NCBI GenBank assembly: GCA_963833505.1
Contig: CAWHYG010000007.1
Location: forward strand, 620,001 to 684,000
From: CAWHYG01 sp963833505
GTDB taxonomy: Bacteria > Eisenbacteria > RBG-16-71-46 > CAIMUX01
Reading direction: 5' to 3'
Length of the DNA: 64,000 bases
This document shows, piece by piece, positions 22,034 to 29,722 of this stretch. The notes under the pieces were generated by a model, which saw only the letters and a program-made list of their open reading frames with translations, ran no database searches and was not told the origin of the DNA. The stretch's first letter is position 1. Every line of letters begins with the position of its first letter. Position numbers and translations under genes: made by a program.

Positions 22034-22043
22034 CCGCCAACAA

Positions 22044-22263
22044 CAAAGGTCCCGTCCCCGTTCCCCAGCAGCACCGAAACCATGTTCGACACGCTATTCG
22101 CCACGGCCAGGTCCGGCATGCCGTTCCCGTAGAACTCCCCGATCACCACGGATACCGGACCCTTGCCGATTCCGTAGTCCGCCCGTGTCGAGAAGGTTCC
22201 ATTGCCGTTGCCCAGCAACACCGAAACCGTGTTGGAACCCTGGTTCGCCACGGCCAGGTCCGA
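22044..22263 (-). pseudogene. FG-GAP repeat gene, 5' part beyond the IS21 insertion
   Basis: On the minus strand this interval encodes one and a half more FG-GAP repeats (SDLAVANQGSNTVSVLLGN; EFYGNGMPDLAVANSVSN; GNGDGTFV) in the same register as the truncated gene at 17435-18769. Homology stops at 22044 against the insertion sequence and at ~22263 on the far side, 55 bases before the group II intron. No start or signal peptide survives, so the original N-terminus has been lost or moved. The repeats here are more diverged (GIGKGPVSVVIG) than those in the 3' part. Confidence 0.75.
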
Positions 22264-22680
22264 CTTAAGCCTATGCGGATCCTTGCGGCACGTTGGACCT
22301 CAGACATGTTGACCTCCGTGCGCCGGTCAAACCGGCGAGGTGAAGTGAATGAAAGAGTCATACATCGAAGGGCCAGCCACCCACGATGGCCCCGAGTCAT
22401 GCGCTGTCGGCCGCGAGGCCGGGAGTGAAGCGTTGACAGGGGTACGGGCGGGCCGGGTATTGAACCGCGTAATCCATGAATCACTTCGGGGTGCCGACGC
22501 TGTGGAGGTTAGCGGAAGGCCACACCCTGGGCGTCGCCATGGCGAGACGCCGAGGGACCCCGCGCGGTCAGAGGCCCTGAGCACGTTCGGAGTCACCTTG
22601 CATGGGAACCGGGAGATCCCGCCCTCGTCTGGAAGCAGGGTATGCCCAGACCGCATCGGGAAGCCGAAAGGCGCACGCCG

Positions 22681-24177
22681 ATGATGGACGAAGGTGGGAG
22701 GTCGGACCGACCCGTAGTACCGGGGAAGTCGCCGAACGGTGCCGGGCGACCGGTGGCGGAGGTGATGGAGGGAAGGGGTCGGGCCAAGGGGAACTCGCTC
22801 GAAGCCGACACGCACCGGACACAGAGCCGGGAGTGCGTGCCCAGCGGACTGGAGCGGGTACGACAGGCGGCAAGAAAGGACAGGAAACAGCGGTTCACCA
22901 CGCTCCTGCACCATGTCTACGACGTGGATCGACTGCGCGCGGGCTACTTCGCCCTGAAGAAGAACGCGGCGGCAGGAATCGACGGCGAGACCTGGCAGCA
23001 CTACGGGGAAAACTTGGAAGAGAACCTCCGAGACCTTTCCGAAAGGCTGAAGCGAGGAGCGTATCGGGCGAAGCCGGTTCGGCGAGCGTACATCCCCAAG
23101 ACCGACGGGCGGCAGCGGCCGCTCGGAGTTCCGACGCTGGAGGACAAGATCGTCCAGCGTGCGGTGGTCGAGGTGTTGAACGCCATCTACGAAATCGACT
23201 TCCTCGGATTTTCCTATGGTTCCCGACCGGGACGCAGCCCGCATCAAGCGCTGGATGCACTCACGGTCGGGATCGAACGGAAGAAGGTGAGCTGGGTGCT
23301 CGACGCCGACATCCGGTCGTTCTTCGATACCCTCGACCATGGATGGCTGCGGAAATTCATCGAGCACCGGATCGCGGACCAGCGGGTCGTGCGCTTGATC
23401 CTGAAGTGGCTCAAGGCCGGCGTGCTGGAGGAGGGGAAGCGCATCGCCGGGAGGGTGGGCACGGTTCAGGGCGGGTCGATCAGTCCCCTCCTGGCCAACG
23501 TCTACCTGCATTATGCTCTCGACCTGTGGATCCAGCGATGGAGAACGAAGCAAGCGCGCGGCGACGTGGTCGTGGTGCGTTTTGTCGATGACTTCGTGGT
23601 TGGGTTCCAGCATCGAGACGTGGCCGAGCGGTTCCTGGTCGAGCTGCGCGAACGCTTCGCAAAGTTCGGGCTGGAGCTGCACCCGGAAAAGACCCGCCTG
23701 ATCGAGTTCGGTCGCTTCGCCGAGAAGAACCGACGCGATCGGGGGGACGGGAAGCCCCCGACCTTCAACTTCCTTGGCTTCACGCACATCTGCGGGAAGA
23801 CCCGGCAGGGGAAGTTCACGGTGCTGCGGCAGACGATGCGCCAGCGGTGGCAGGCGAAGCTCAAGGAGATCGGCAGCGAACTCCGGAGGCGACTGCACGA
23901 CCCCGTCCCGGACCAAGGAGCCTACCTGCGGACGGTCCTGCTCGGGCACTACCGCTATTACGGGGTGCCTCGAAACGGACCGGCCCTCTCGGCCTTCCGC
24001 AACGCGGTGTCCTGGCGATGGGGGCGGAGTCTCCGCCGCCGAAGTCAGAAGACGCGGCTCACGGTCGTCCGATGGAAACGCCTGGTGACTCAATGGCTCC
24101 CCATTCCCCGGATCTGTCAACCCTGGCCCAATCAGCGCCTGGGCGTGATGACCCAAGGTGGGAGCCGGATGCGGTAG
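22681..24177 (+). CDS. ltrA: Group II intron-encoded reverse transcriptase/maturase
   Basis: A 498-residue intron-encoded protein that would splice and retro-home its own intron. The N-terminus (MMDEGGRSDRPVVPGKSPN, then PVAEVMEGRG) matches the usual opening of one bacterial LtrA branch, which fixes the ATG at 22681 rather than 22642. Reverse transcriptase blocks include AAAGIDGETW, RPLGVPTLEDKIVQ, DADIRSFFD, GGSISPLLANVYLH and the catalytic VRFVDDFVV (FVDD in place of YADD). A maturase (GIIM, domain X) region follows, ending NQRLGVMTQG. No HNH endonuclease is present, so insertion would depend on other priming. Confidence 0.94.
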   Translation: MMDEGGRSDRPVVPGKSPNGAGRPVAEVMEGRGRAKGNSLEADTHRTQSRECVPSGLERVRQAARKDRKQRFTTLLHHVYDVDRLRAGYFALKKNAAAGIDGETWQHYGENLEENLRDLSERLKRGAYRAKPVRRAYIPKTDGRQRPLGVPTLEDKIVQRAVVEVLNAIYEIDFLGFSYGSRPGRSPHQALDALTVGIERKKVSWVLDADIRSFFDTLDHGWLRKFIEHRIADQRVVRLILKWLKAGVLEEGKRIAGRVGTVQGGSISPLLANVYLHYALDLWIQRWRTKQARGDVVVVRFVDDFVVGFQHRDVAERFLVELRERFAKFGLELHPEKTRLIEFGRFAEKNRRDRGDGKPPTFNFLGFTHICGKTRQGKFTVLRQTMRQRWQAKLKEIGSELRRRLHDPVPDQGAYLRTVLLGHYRYYGVPRNGPALSAFRNAVSWRWGRSLRRRSQKTRLTVVRWKRLVTQWLPIPRICQPWPNQRLGVMTQGGSRMR

Positions 24178-24195
24178 TCCCGCTCGTCCGGTTCT
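24162..24195 (+). ncRNA. Group II intron domain V
   Basis: GAGCCGGATGCGG (24162 on) folds back on CCGCTCGTCCGGTTC around a small loop, giving the 34-nucleotide catalytic hairpin with the usual G-A-G-C-C start and GGTTC end. It begins within the last codons of the reverse transcriptase gene. Confidence 0.85.
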
Positions 24196-24234
24196 GTGGA
24201 GGGGGCTATGGGTGACCATGGTTCCTACTCCGAC

Positions 24235-25068
24235 TGACAGCATAGGGTTTTGGGTACACACGGGCCGGAATGCAAACACCATTGCGCATGAACCTCGGAA
24301 GAAGGCAACGACCAAACTTGCAAGGCTCCGCGAAGGACACGGCGCCCGCTGCTCGAGACGATCGACCTGAGGACTGTCGTGGAACCGCCCTCCGACCAAG
24401 AACCGCCTACCGATAGATGCGCGTGCTTTCGGACCCCGGCAGACACCTTACCACCGTTAGGGCCGGCTGTTCATCGGCGGGCAGCACCGGGCCTTTGAAA
24501 TCCTGTCCTGCCCGCAGCCGCAGCGAAGCCCGATGGAGACTATTGCGACCACGTCCCATTTGGCAATTTCTAGCTAAGCTAGGATCTTGCCCGCGATCGT
24601 CAGCCTCGCCCTCCTCCATTAACGCGACAGACAGCCCAGGAACCGGATCGAGAATCTTGCCCCCGGAATCCCAGCGACCGCCGTGCTGCGTCGAAGTGGT
24701 CCTGCCACCCTTTCCTGGATCGAAAGGAAGGAGGCAATCGTCCCATTGCTTCCTGCGACTCTATCCAAACAGACGCCGCGTGCCGTGATTCTGTCAAACG
24801 GGGGTGTAAAGGCGTGTGTACCCGGCCGATCGTCGGCTTGGCAGGCCTGTCGTTCCGTCCCACGGAGCGGGATGATCCCCCGATGGGGCTCCCGGAGCGG
24901 AGTTGGGGAATAAGCCGGCCGCTTGCGCCGCGGCGCCCGTGGTGCGATAATCACTGCTGGCATTTTTCATGGGGCTCAAGGCGACGGTCGCCTTCCGTTC
25001 ACGCTCATGAAGCTGGCGCGCGGAAGCCCCATGCACCCTGCGCGGCCGGAAGCCACCTGGAGGCCTGC
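24235..25068. other. Long gap after the intron
   Basis: About 830 bases with no gene I can support on either strand. It contains the hairpin copy D at 24729-24754 and, at its right end, the promoter and ribosome-binding region (GGAGG at 25059) of the lipoprotein gene. No similarity to the FG-GAP repeats is visible here. Confidence 0.6.
24729..24754. repeat. Hairpin, copy D of the 3'-end element
   Basis: AGGAGGCAAT (24729-24738) pairs with ATTGCTTCCT (24745-24754) with one G-U pair, and the flank GGATCGAAAGGAAGGAGGC is close to copy C (GGATCGAAGGGAAAGAGGC). Unlike copies A-C it is not near a recognisable sorting-domain gene, so it may mark a vanished one. Confidence 0.5.
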
Positions 25069-26421
25069 ATGAACTTCGTTGGACGGTGGATTGGTTTGCT
25101 GATCGTACCGGTGCTTGTTCTCAGCCTGTCCTGTGGCGGCTCGAAGAACAGCCCTACGTCGTCCTCGCCCAACCCGCCGGCGGCGGAGACCACCCCCGTG
25201 GGCGCGCCCAACGGGGATGCCGCCACCGCGCGGATCGGGCCGAGCGGCGGTTCACTCTCCACGCCGGACGGACGACTGACGCTCGTCGTGCCGGCCGGCG
25301 CGGTGGCCGCAGACACGACCTTTTCCATCCTTCAGATCACGAACAACGCCTTCGGCGGGCTGGGCGGAGCGTTCCGGCTGGGGCCGGCCGGCGCCCGGTT
25401 CTCTCTTCCCGTGACGCTGACCTACCAGATGGCGGACTCCGACAGGCAGGCCTGCACGGTTCAAGGCACGGGGCTCGCCTGGCAGGATTCGCTCGGGTAC
25501 TGGAACTGGGACCCCAATCTGAGCTACCAGGACTCCGCCCGGACGGCGAGCGTGACCGTGCAGCACTTCTCCGACTACGCCCCGGCGCGCTGGACCATGC
25601 TCAGTCCCCGCTCGGCCACGGTCCGTGTCGGCAAGTACGTCAGCCTTCACCTCACGAGCTGCTACCCGGTCAAATCCGGCAACGGCAACGGCGGGCGCGG
25701 CTGCAATTGCAGCGGCTACGGATCGGACAGCAAGGCCGTCGAGTGGGCGGTCAACGGCATCGTGGGCGGCAACGACCAGGTGGGAACCTTTGCGTCCACG
25801 GGTGACGACGACGCCACCTACGACGCCCCGGCCCATGCCCCATCGCCCAACACGGTTGCGGTCTCCGCCCGGCTCGCCAACGGAAGCACTCCCCAGACCC
25901 AGAACGTCCAGGTGTTCTCCCAGATCACCATCGAGGATCCGTCGACCCGCCAGGGGGAGATCTACATCACCTACTCCGTCGGCAAGCTGGTCTTCAACGT
26001 CACCATGAAGAACGCCACCCTGATCCAGATAGACGACGGGCCGGATGAGACGAACTACACCATGGAAGGCACCGCGGTCATCGCGCCGAGCCAGTTTCAC
26101 ACCGACGACGGCGGCACCTACGTCCTCACCGACCCGGCTCCCCAGGCCTACAACCAGGAGTATGGGTTCAAGGTGCTCAAGACCACGCCGCCCACGGTGC
26201 GCTGGAGCTTCGAGGCCACTTGGAACTACACCCTGGCTGGCCCCTATCCGGCACCGTTCCTGGCCGTGATCTCCTTCGGCACACGCGGAGGCACGAACTG
26301 CACCGCGTTCTCGGATGTGCAGGTTGTTTCGCTCGACGACATCGACGGCTCGTTTGACATGACCTGTGTCGCGCCCGGCATCGATTCGTTCGCCGAGTGG
26401 CACTTCGCGGCCCCGCAATAG
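25069..26421 (+). CDS. Secreted lipoprotein with ZU5-like domain
   Basis: A 450-residue protein. The signal peptide (GLLIVPVLVLSLSC) ends in a lipobox with Cys ~22, followed by a Ser/Pro linker. Next comes a ZU5-like segment: IGPSGGSLSTPDGRLTL, VPAGAVAADTTFSI and FSLPVTLTYQM, as seen in bacterial surface proteins. Beyond ~residue 180 lies a beta-rich region with an unusual Cys cluster (NGNGGRGCNCSGYG), probably further Ig-like domains. The ATG at 25069 has GGAGG just upstream and begins the signal peptide. Function unknown; cell-surface location inferred. Confidence 0.75.
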   Translation: MNFVGRWIGLLIVPVLVLSLSCGGSKNSPTSSSPNPPAAETTPVGAPNGDAATARIGPSGGSLSTPDGRLTLVVPAGAVAADTTFSILQITNNAFGGLGGAFRLGPAGARFSLPVTLTYQMADSDRQACTVQGTGLAWQDSLGYWNWDPNLSYQDSARTASVTVQHFSDYAPARWTMLSPRSATVRVGKYVSLHLTSCYPVKSGNGNGGRGCNCSGYGSDSKAVEWAVNGIVGGNDQVGTFASTGDDDATYDAPAHAPSPNTVAVSARLANGSTPQTQNVQVFSQITIEDPSTRQGEIYITYSVGKLVFNVTMKNATLIQIDDGPDETNYTMEGTAVIAPSQFHTDDGGTYVLTDPAPQAYNQEYGFKVLKTTPPTVRWSFEATWNYTLAGPYPAPFLAVISFGTRGGTNCTAFSDVQVVSLDDIDGSFDMTCVAPGIDSFAEWHFAAPQ

Positions 26422-26627
26422 TCGCCTGAACCGCTCTTGCGGCGCGGATTGCTCCAGCGCCGGCCACATCGCCCGTGCTGGATCTTGGATCATCGGGAGA
26501 TCTGCCGGGGCGGCCGGATCCGACACTCTGACCGGGGGCCCGGTCCGAACGGAGACCTCGAGTTCATCGAGAATGACCCGAGCGGATGGACGGCAGCGGC
26601 CCGCGCCCGGTCGTCCGGTGCGTGCGC

Positions 26628-27980
26628 TCAGAGAATGTACCGGCTGAGGTCCTTGTCCCGCGCGATGCCTCCGAGCCGGCGCTCCACCGCCGCCTCGTCG
26701 ATCTCGATCTCGCCGATTCCGATCTCCGGCACGTTGAAGAGCACATCCTCGAGCAGGGTGTTGAGCACGGTCTGCAGCCGCCGCGCCCCGATGTTCTCGG
26801 TCGATTGGTTGACCGAGTGGGCGATTCCGGCGATCCGCTCGAGGGCGCCGTCGGTGAACCGCAGCTCGACCCCCTCCGCCTGCAGAAGCGCCTGGTACTG
26901 CCGGATCAGCGAATTCCGCGGCTCGCGCAGGATCCGCAGGAAATCCGCTTCGGACAGCTCGCTCAGCTCGACCCGGATGGGCAGGCGTCCCTGCAGCTCC
27001 GGGATCAGATCGGAAGGACGGGCCGTGTGAAAGGCTCCCGCGGCGATGAACAGGATGTGGTCGCTCCGGACGATGCCGTACTTGGTGGCCACGGCCGAGC
27101 CCTCGATGATCGGCAGGAGGTCGCGCTGGACGCCCTCGCGCGAAACGTCAGGCCCGTGCTGGCTGCGCTCGGTCGAGCAGATCTTGTCGATCTCGTCGAT
27201 GAAGATGATCCCGGAGGATTGCGCCCGCTCCAGCGCCTGGCGGACGATCTCCTCGCGATCGACCATGCGCTGGGTCTCTTCCTGGATGAGGATGCCGCGG
27301 GCCTCCTCGACCGTGACCCGGCGCCGCTTCTTCTTCTGCGGGAAGATCTGCTCCAGGGCCTCGGCGAAGCTCTGCTCCCCTTCGTCCAGCCCGAGCTGGG
27401 CCAGAAGCTCGCCGGGCATCGATCGCGAGCCAAGCACGTCCACCTCGACCATCCGCGAATTGAGCGCCCCGGATCGAAGGCTCTGCCGGATCCGTTCGCG
27501 GCGGGCCACCCACTCTTCCCGATCCAGCGGATCGACGTCGCGAGGCTGGCGCCGCCGCGGCTCGAGAAGATTCAATAGGCGTTCCTCGACCTGCCGTCGC
27601 GCCCGGTGCAACACCTTCTGGGCCATCTCCTCCCGCACCATCGACACGGCGATCTCCATCAGATCGCGGACCATGGAGTCGACGTCGCGGCCGACGTACC
27701 CGACCTCGGTGAACTTCGACGCCTCGACCTTGAGGAAGGGCGCGGCAGTGAGCCGGGCCAGACGCCGGGCGATCTCGGTCTTCCCCACGCCGGTCGGGCC
27801 GATCATGAGGATGTTGTTGGGCAGGATCTCCTCGCGGATCTCCTCCGGAACGAGACGCCGCCGGTGCCGGTTGCGGAGCGCGATGGCCACGGCGCGCTTG
27901 GCCGCATCCTGGCCGATCACATACTGATCCAGCTCGGCCACGATCTCGTGCGGCGTGCGTTCATGCAGGGGGCGGCTCAT
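26628..27980 (-). CDS. hslU: ATP-dependent protease ATPase subunit HslU
   Basis: A 450-residue AAA+ unfoldase that feeds proteins to HslV. Walker A is GPTGVGKT (residues 61-68), the pore motif region is EVGYVGRD, Walker B is GIIFIDEIDKI, and the C-terminal docking tail is LSRYIL, which inserts into HslV in known complexes. The I-domain (residues ~110-240) is present. ATG 27980 follows GGAGG. It is the last gene of the secA-xerC-hslV-hslU string, 79 bases after hslV. Confidence 0.96.
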   Translation of the reverse strand: MSRPLHERTPHEIVAELDQYVIGQDAAKRAVAIALRNRHRRRLVPEEIREEILPNNILMIGPTGVGKTEIARRLARLTAAPFLKVEASKFTEVGYVGRDVDSMVRDLMEIAVSMVREEMAQKVLHRARRQVEERLLNLLEPRRRQPRDVDPLDREEWVARRERIRQSLRSGALNSRMVEVDVLGSRSMPGELLAQLGLDEGEQSFAEALEQIFPQKKKRRRVTVEEARGILIQEETQRMVDREEIVRQALERAQSSGIIFIDEIDKICSTERSQHGPDVSREGVQRDLLPIIEGSAVATKYGIVRSDHILFIAAGAFHTARPSDLIPELQGRLPIRVELSELSEADFLRILREPRNSLIRQYQALLQAEGVELRFTDGALERIAGIAHSVNQSTENIGARRLQTVLNTLLEDVLFNVPEIGIGEIEIDEAAVERRLGGIARDKDLSRYIL

Positions 27981-28059
27981 CGACGGCCTCCGGGAACGAT
28001 GACCCGGCAAATCAACCAGGCCGGAATCTCTTGCGGAGCGCGTTCGTGCAGCGGGCGGC

Positions 28060-28764
28060 TCATGCGCGTTCTCCAGGGCCGGACGACTCGGGCAGCGTCA
28101 GGATCGTGTGCGTGCCACCGGTGTAGATGCAGATCTCGGCCGCAATGCGGAGGGCCTCCTCCACCGTCGCGGCCACCTCGAGCGAGCCATGCCGCAGCAG
28201 CGCACGGCAGGCGGCCAGCGCGTAGGGTCCGCCGGAACCGATGGCGACGATCCCGTCGTCGGGCTCCACGACGTCGCCGCTGCCGCTCATCAGGAGGGCC
28301 ATCTCCCGATTGACCACCGCGAGCTGGGCGTCGAGGCGGCGAAGGATGCGGTCCGTCCTCCAGTCCTTGGCCAGCTCCACCGCGGAGCGCCGGAGATTGC
28401 CGTGAAAGGTCTCGAGCTTGGCCTCGAACCGCTCGAAGAGCTGCAGGCCATCCGCGGCCGAACCCGCGAATCCCGCCAGCACCGTTCCGCCGGCCAGCCT
28501 CCGGGTCTTCTGCGCGGTGGATTTGAGGATCGTGGTGCCGACCGTGACCTGCCCGTCGCCCCCGAGCGCGGCGCGGCCGTCGCGCACCAGGCCGAGGATC
28601 GTCGTCGAACGGATCCGGCCCCCGGTTTCCGCCGAGCGCTGCGACGCCACGCGAGCAGGTTCCCGGAAGCGCTCGGTGGAATCACGGGACTCGGGGATGC
28701 GACATTCGTCGTCGGCTGGGTCGGAGCGTTCGGTGGCTTCACCGGGCTCGGGGATGGGCTTCAT
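28060..28764 (-). CDS. hslV: ATP-dependent protease subunit HslV with long N-terminal extension
   Basis: The peptidase partner of HslU. The mature-type start TTILGLVRDG (catalytic Thr) is followed by ALGGDGQVTVG and VLAGFAGSAADG, all standard. Unusually, ~53 residues precede the catalytic Thr if the ATG at 28764 is used, whereas family members usually have one to a few. This extension includes a two-unit 19-residue repeat. The ATG sits inside the end of xerC (26-base overlap) with AAAGG upstream, so it looks real, but an internal GTG at 28650 would shorten the leader. The leader would have to be removed to expose the nucleophile. Confidence 0.92.
   Translation of the reverse strand: MKPIPEPGEATERSDPADDECRIPESRDSTERFREPARVASQRSAETGGRIRSTTILGLVRDGRAALGGDGQVTVGTTILKSTAQKTRRLAGGTVLAGFAGSAADGLQLFERFEAKLETFHGNLRRSAVELAKDWRTDRILRRLDAQLAVVNREMALLMSGSGDVVEPDDGIVAIGSGGPYALAACRALLRHGSLEVAATVEEALRIAAEICIYTGGTHTILTLPESSGPGERA
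28669..28764 (-). repeat. 57-bp imperfect repeat in the HslV leader
   Basis: GCGCTCGGTGGAATCACGGG at 28669 and GCGTTCGGTGGCTTCACCGG at 28726 start units 57 bp apart; the second unit runs into the hslV start and xerC end. The encoded peptide repeats IPESRDSTERF / IPEPGEATERS. Confidence 0.8.
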
Positions 28765-29722
28765 CGAAGGCCTTTCTCAGCGTCTCGATCGAGACATGGG
28801 TGTAGATCTGGGTCGTGCTGAGGCGCGAGTGTCCGAGCAGTTCCTGGATGGCGCGGATGTCGGCGCCCCGATCGAGCATGTGGGTCGCGAAGGAGTGCCT
28901 GAGCGCATGCGGCGAGCGCCCGCTGCCGCGGCCGACGCGCGCCAGGTGCTTCGTGACGATGCTCCGCACGGTGCGGGGATGCAGACGTCCCGCGCGGCCC
29001 GGGAAAAGCGGCCCGGATGCCGGCAGACCTTCGCGGCGGAGCGCGTCGAGATGGGCGCGGATCGCCTCCCGCGCCTTCTCGCCAAAGACCACCATCCGCT
29101 CCTTCCGGCCCTTTCCCAGCACGCGGATCTGGCCGCTTTGCAGGTCGACGTCCTCGCGGTCCAGGCCGACCAGCTCGGAAAGCCGCATCCCGGTGTCGTA
29201 GAAGATCTCCAGGATCGCGAGGTCCCGGCATCCTCTCGCAGATTCTTCCCAGGGGCCGTCGAGCACGCGGATCAGCTCTTCTTCGGGCACGAATCGCGGC
29301 AGGCGGCGCCCCTTTCTCGGCGTGGACAGATCCCGCGTCGGATCCGCGCCGATCCAGCCGCGCCGCCGCAGGTAGCGCAGGAAGGAGCGCAACGAGGCCA
29401 GGCGCCTTTCCACCGATCGGGGAGATTGCCCGCTGGTATGCAGGAATGACAGCCAGGCCCGGACGCGAGGCTCATCCAGATCGCCCGGCGCCGGCGGCTG
29501 GCCCGTGGAGGCGAACCGGTCGATCGCCCGGCGGACATCGTCGCCATACGCTCGAACGGTCGCGGGACTTTTCTCTTCCACCGCCTTGAGCTGGCGCAGC
29601 CAGTTGCCGTAGGCGGTCCGGAGGCCGTCGTTCCAGAGAGGATCGACGCCGGGCGGCGGCGCGGGTCCGGAACCGCCCCGGCCGCGATCGGCGCCGCCGG
29701 GGGATCTCCTCGGATCGCTCAC
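28739..29722 (-). CDS. xerC: Tyrosine recombinase XerC
   Basis: A 327-residue site-specific recombinase of the chromosome-dimer type. The N-terminal SAM-like domain (AYGNWLRQLKAVEEKSPATV, residues ~33-52) precedes the catalytic domain with the R-H-R-H/Y set: DTGMRLSEL, HALRHSFATHML, LGHSRLSTTQIYTHV. The start is GTG 29722, whose bases overlap the secA stop (GTGA), and the first ~25 residues are Gly/Pro-rich. Its place next to hslV-hslU parallels the codV(xerC)-clpQ-clpY order in Bacillus, so I call XerC rather than XerD. A longer reading to 30211 runs through secA and is not meaningful. Confidence 0.9.
   Translation of the reverse strand: MSDPRRSPGGADRGRGGSGPAPPPGVDPLWNDGLRTAYGNWLRQLKAVEEKSPATVRAYGDDVRRAIDRFASTGQPPAPGDLDEPRVRAWLSFLHTSGQSPRSVERRLASLRSFLRYLRRRGWIGADPTRDLSTPRKGRRLPRFVPEEELIRVLDGPWEESARGCRDLAILEIFYDTGMRLSELVGLDREDVDLQSGQIRVLGKGRKERMVVFGEKAREAIRAHLDALRREGLPASGPLFPGRAGRLHPRTVRSIVTKHLARVGRGSGRSPHALRHSFATHMLDRGADIRAIQELLGHSRLSTTQIYTHVSIETLRKAFDEAHPRAR

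Larger units (their letters stand above)
18770..22043 (+). mobile_element. IS21-family insertion sequence with two accessory ORFs
   Basis: The element contains istA and istB overlapping by 17 bases, the defining IS21 arrangement, plus two ORFs upstream of istA. The left end is taken at TGTCGATGATCGACTG (18770), where FG-GAP homology ceases. The right end is near 22043, where it resumes, and reads TTGTTGGCGGTCACC inward. Terminal similarity is only partial and I cannot fix a target duplication to the base. At ~3.27 kb it is longer than a standard two-gene IS21 element because of the ~0.95-kb leader with accessory genes. Confidence 0.8.
22318..24234 (+). mobile_element. Group II intron
   Basis: The 5' end fits the group II consensus GTGYG: GTGCGCCGGTCAAACCGGCGAGG starts at 22318. 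A ~360-base structured leader follows, then the reverse transcriptase gene. Domain V is at 24162-24195 and a domain VI-like hairpin runs into CCTACTCCGAC, a typical 3' end, at ~24234. The intron interrupts non-coding sequence next to the FG-GAP remnant. Boundaries are by inspection; the 5' end is the firmer of the two. Confidence 0.82.

Noticed and set aside
22602..23591. Plus-strand frame overlapping the group II reverse transcriptase
   Set aside because: Shadow of the LtrA gene in another frame with no motifs.
26535..26551. GACCGGG/CCCGGTC hairpin downstream of hslU as its terminator
   Set aside because: No T-run on either strand and a 2-base loop; likely chance in GC-rich DNA.
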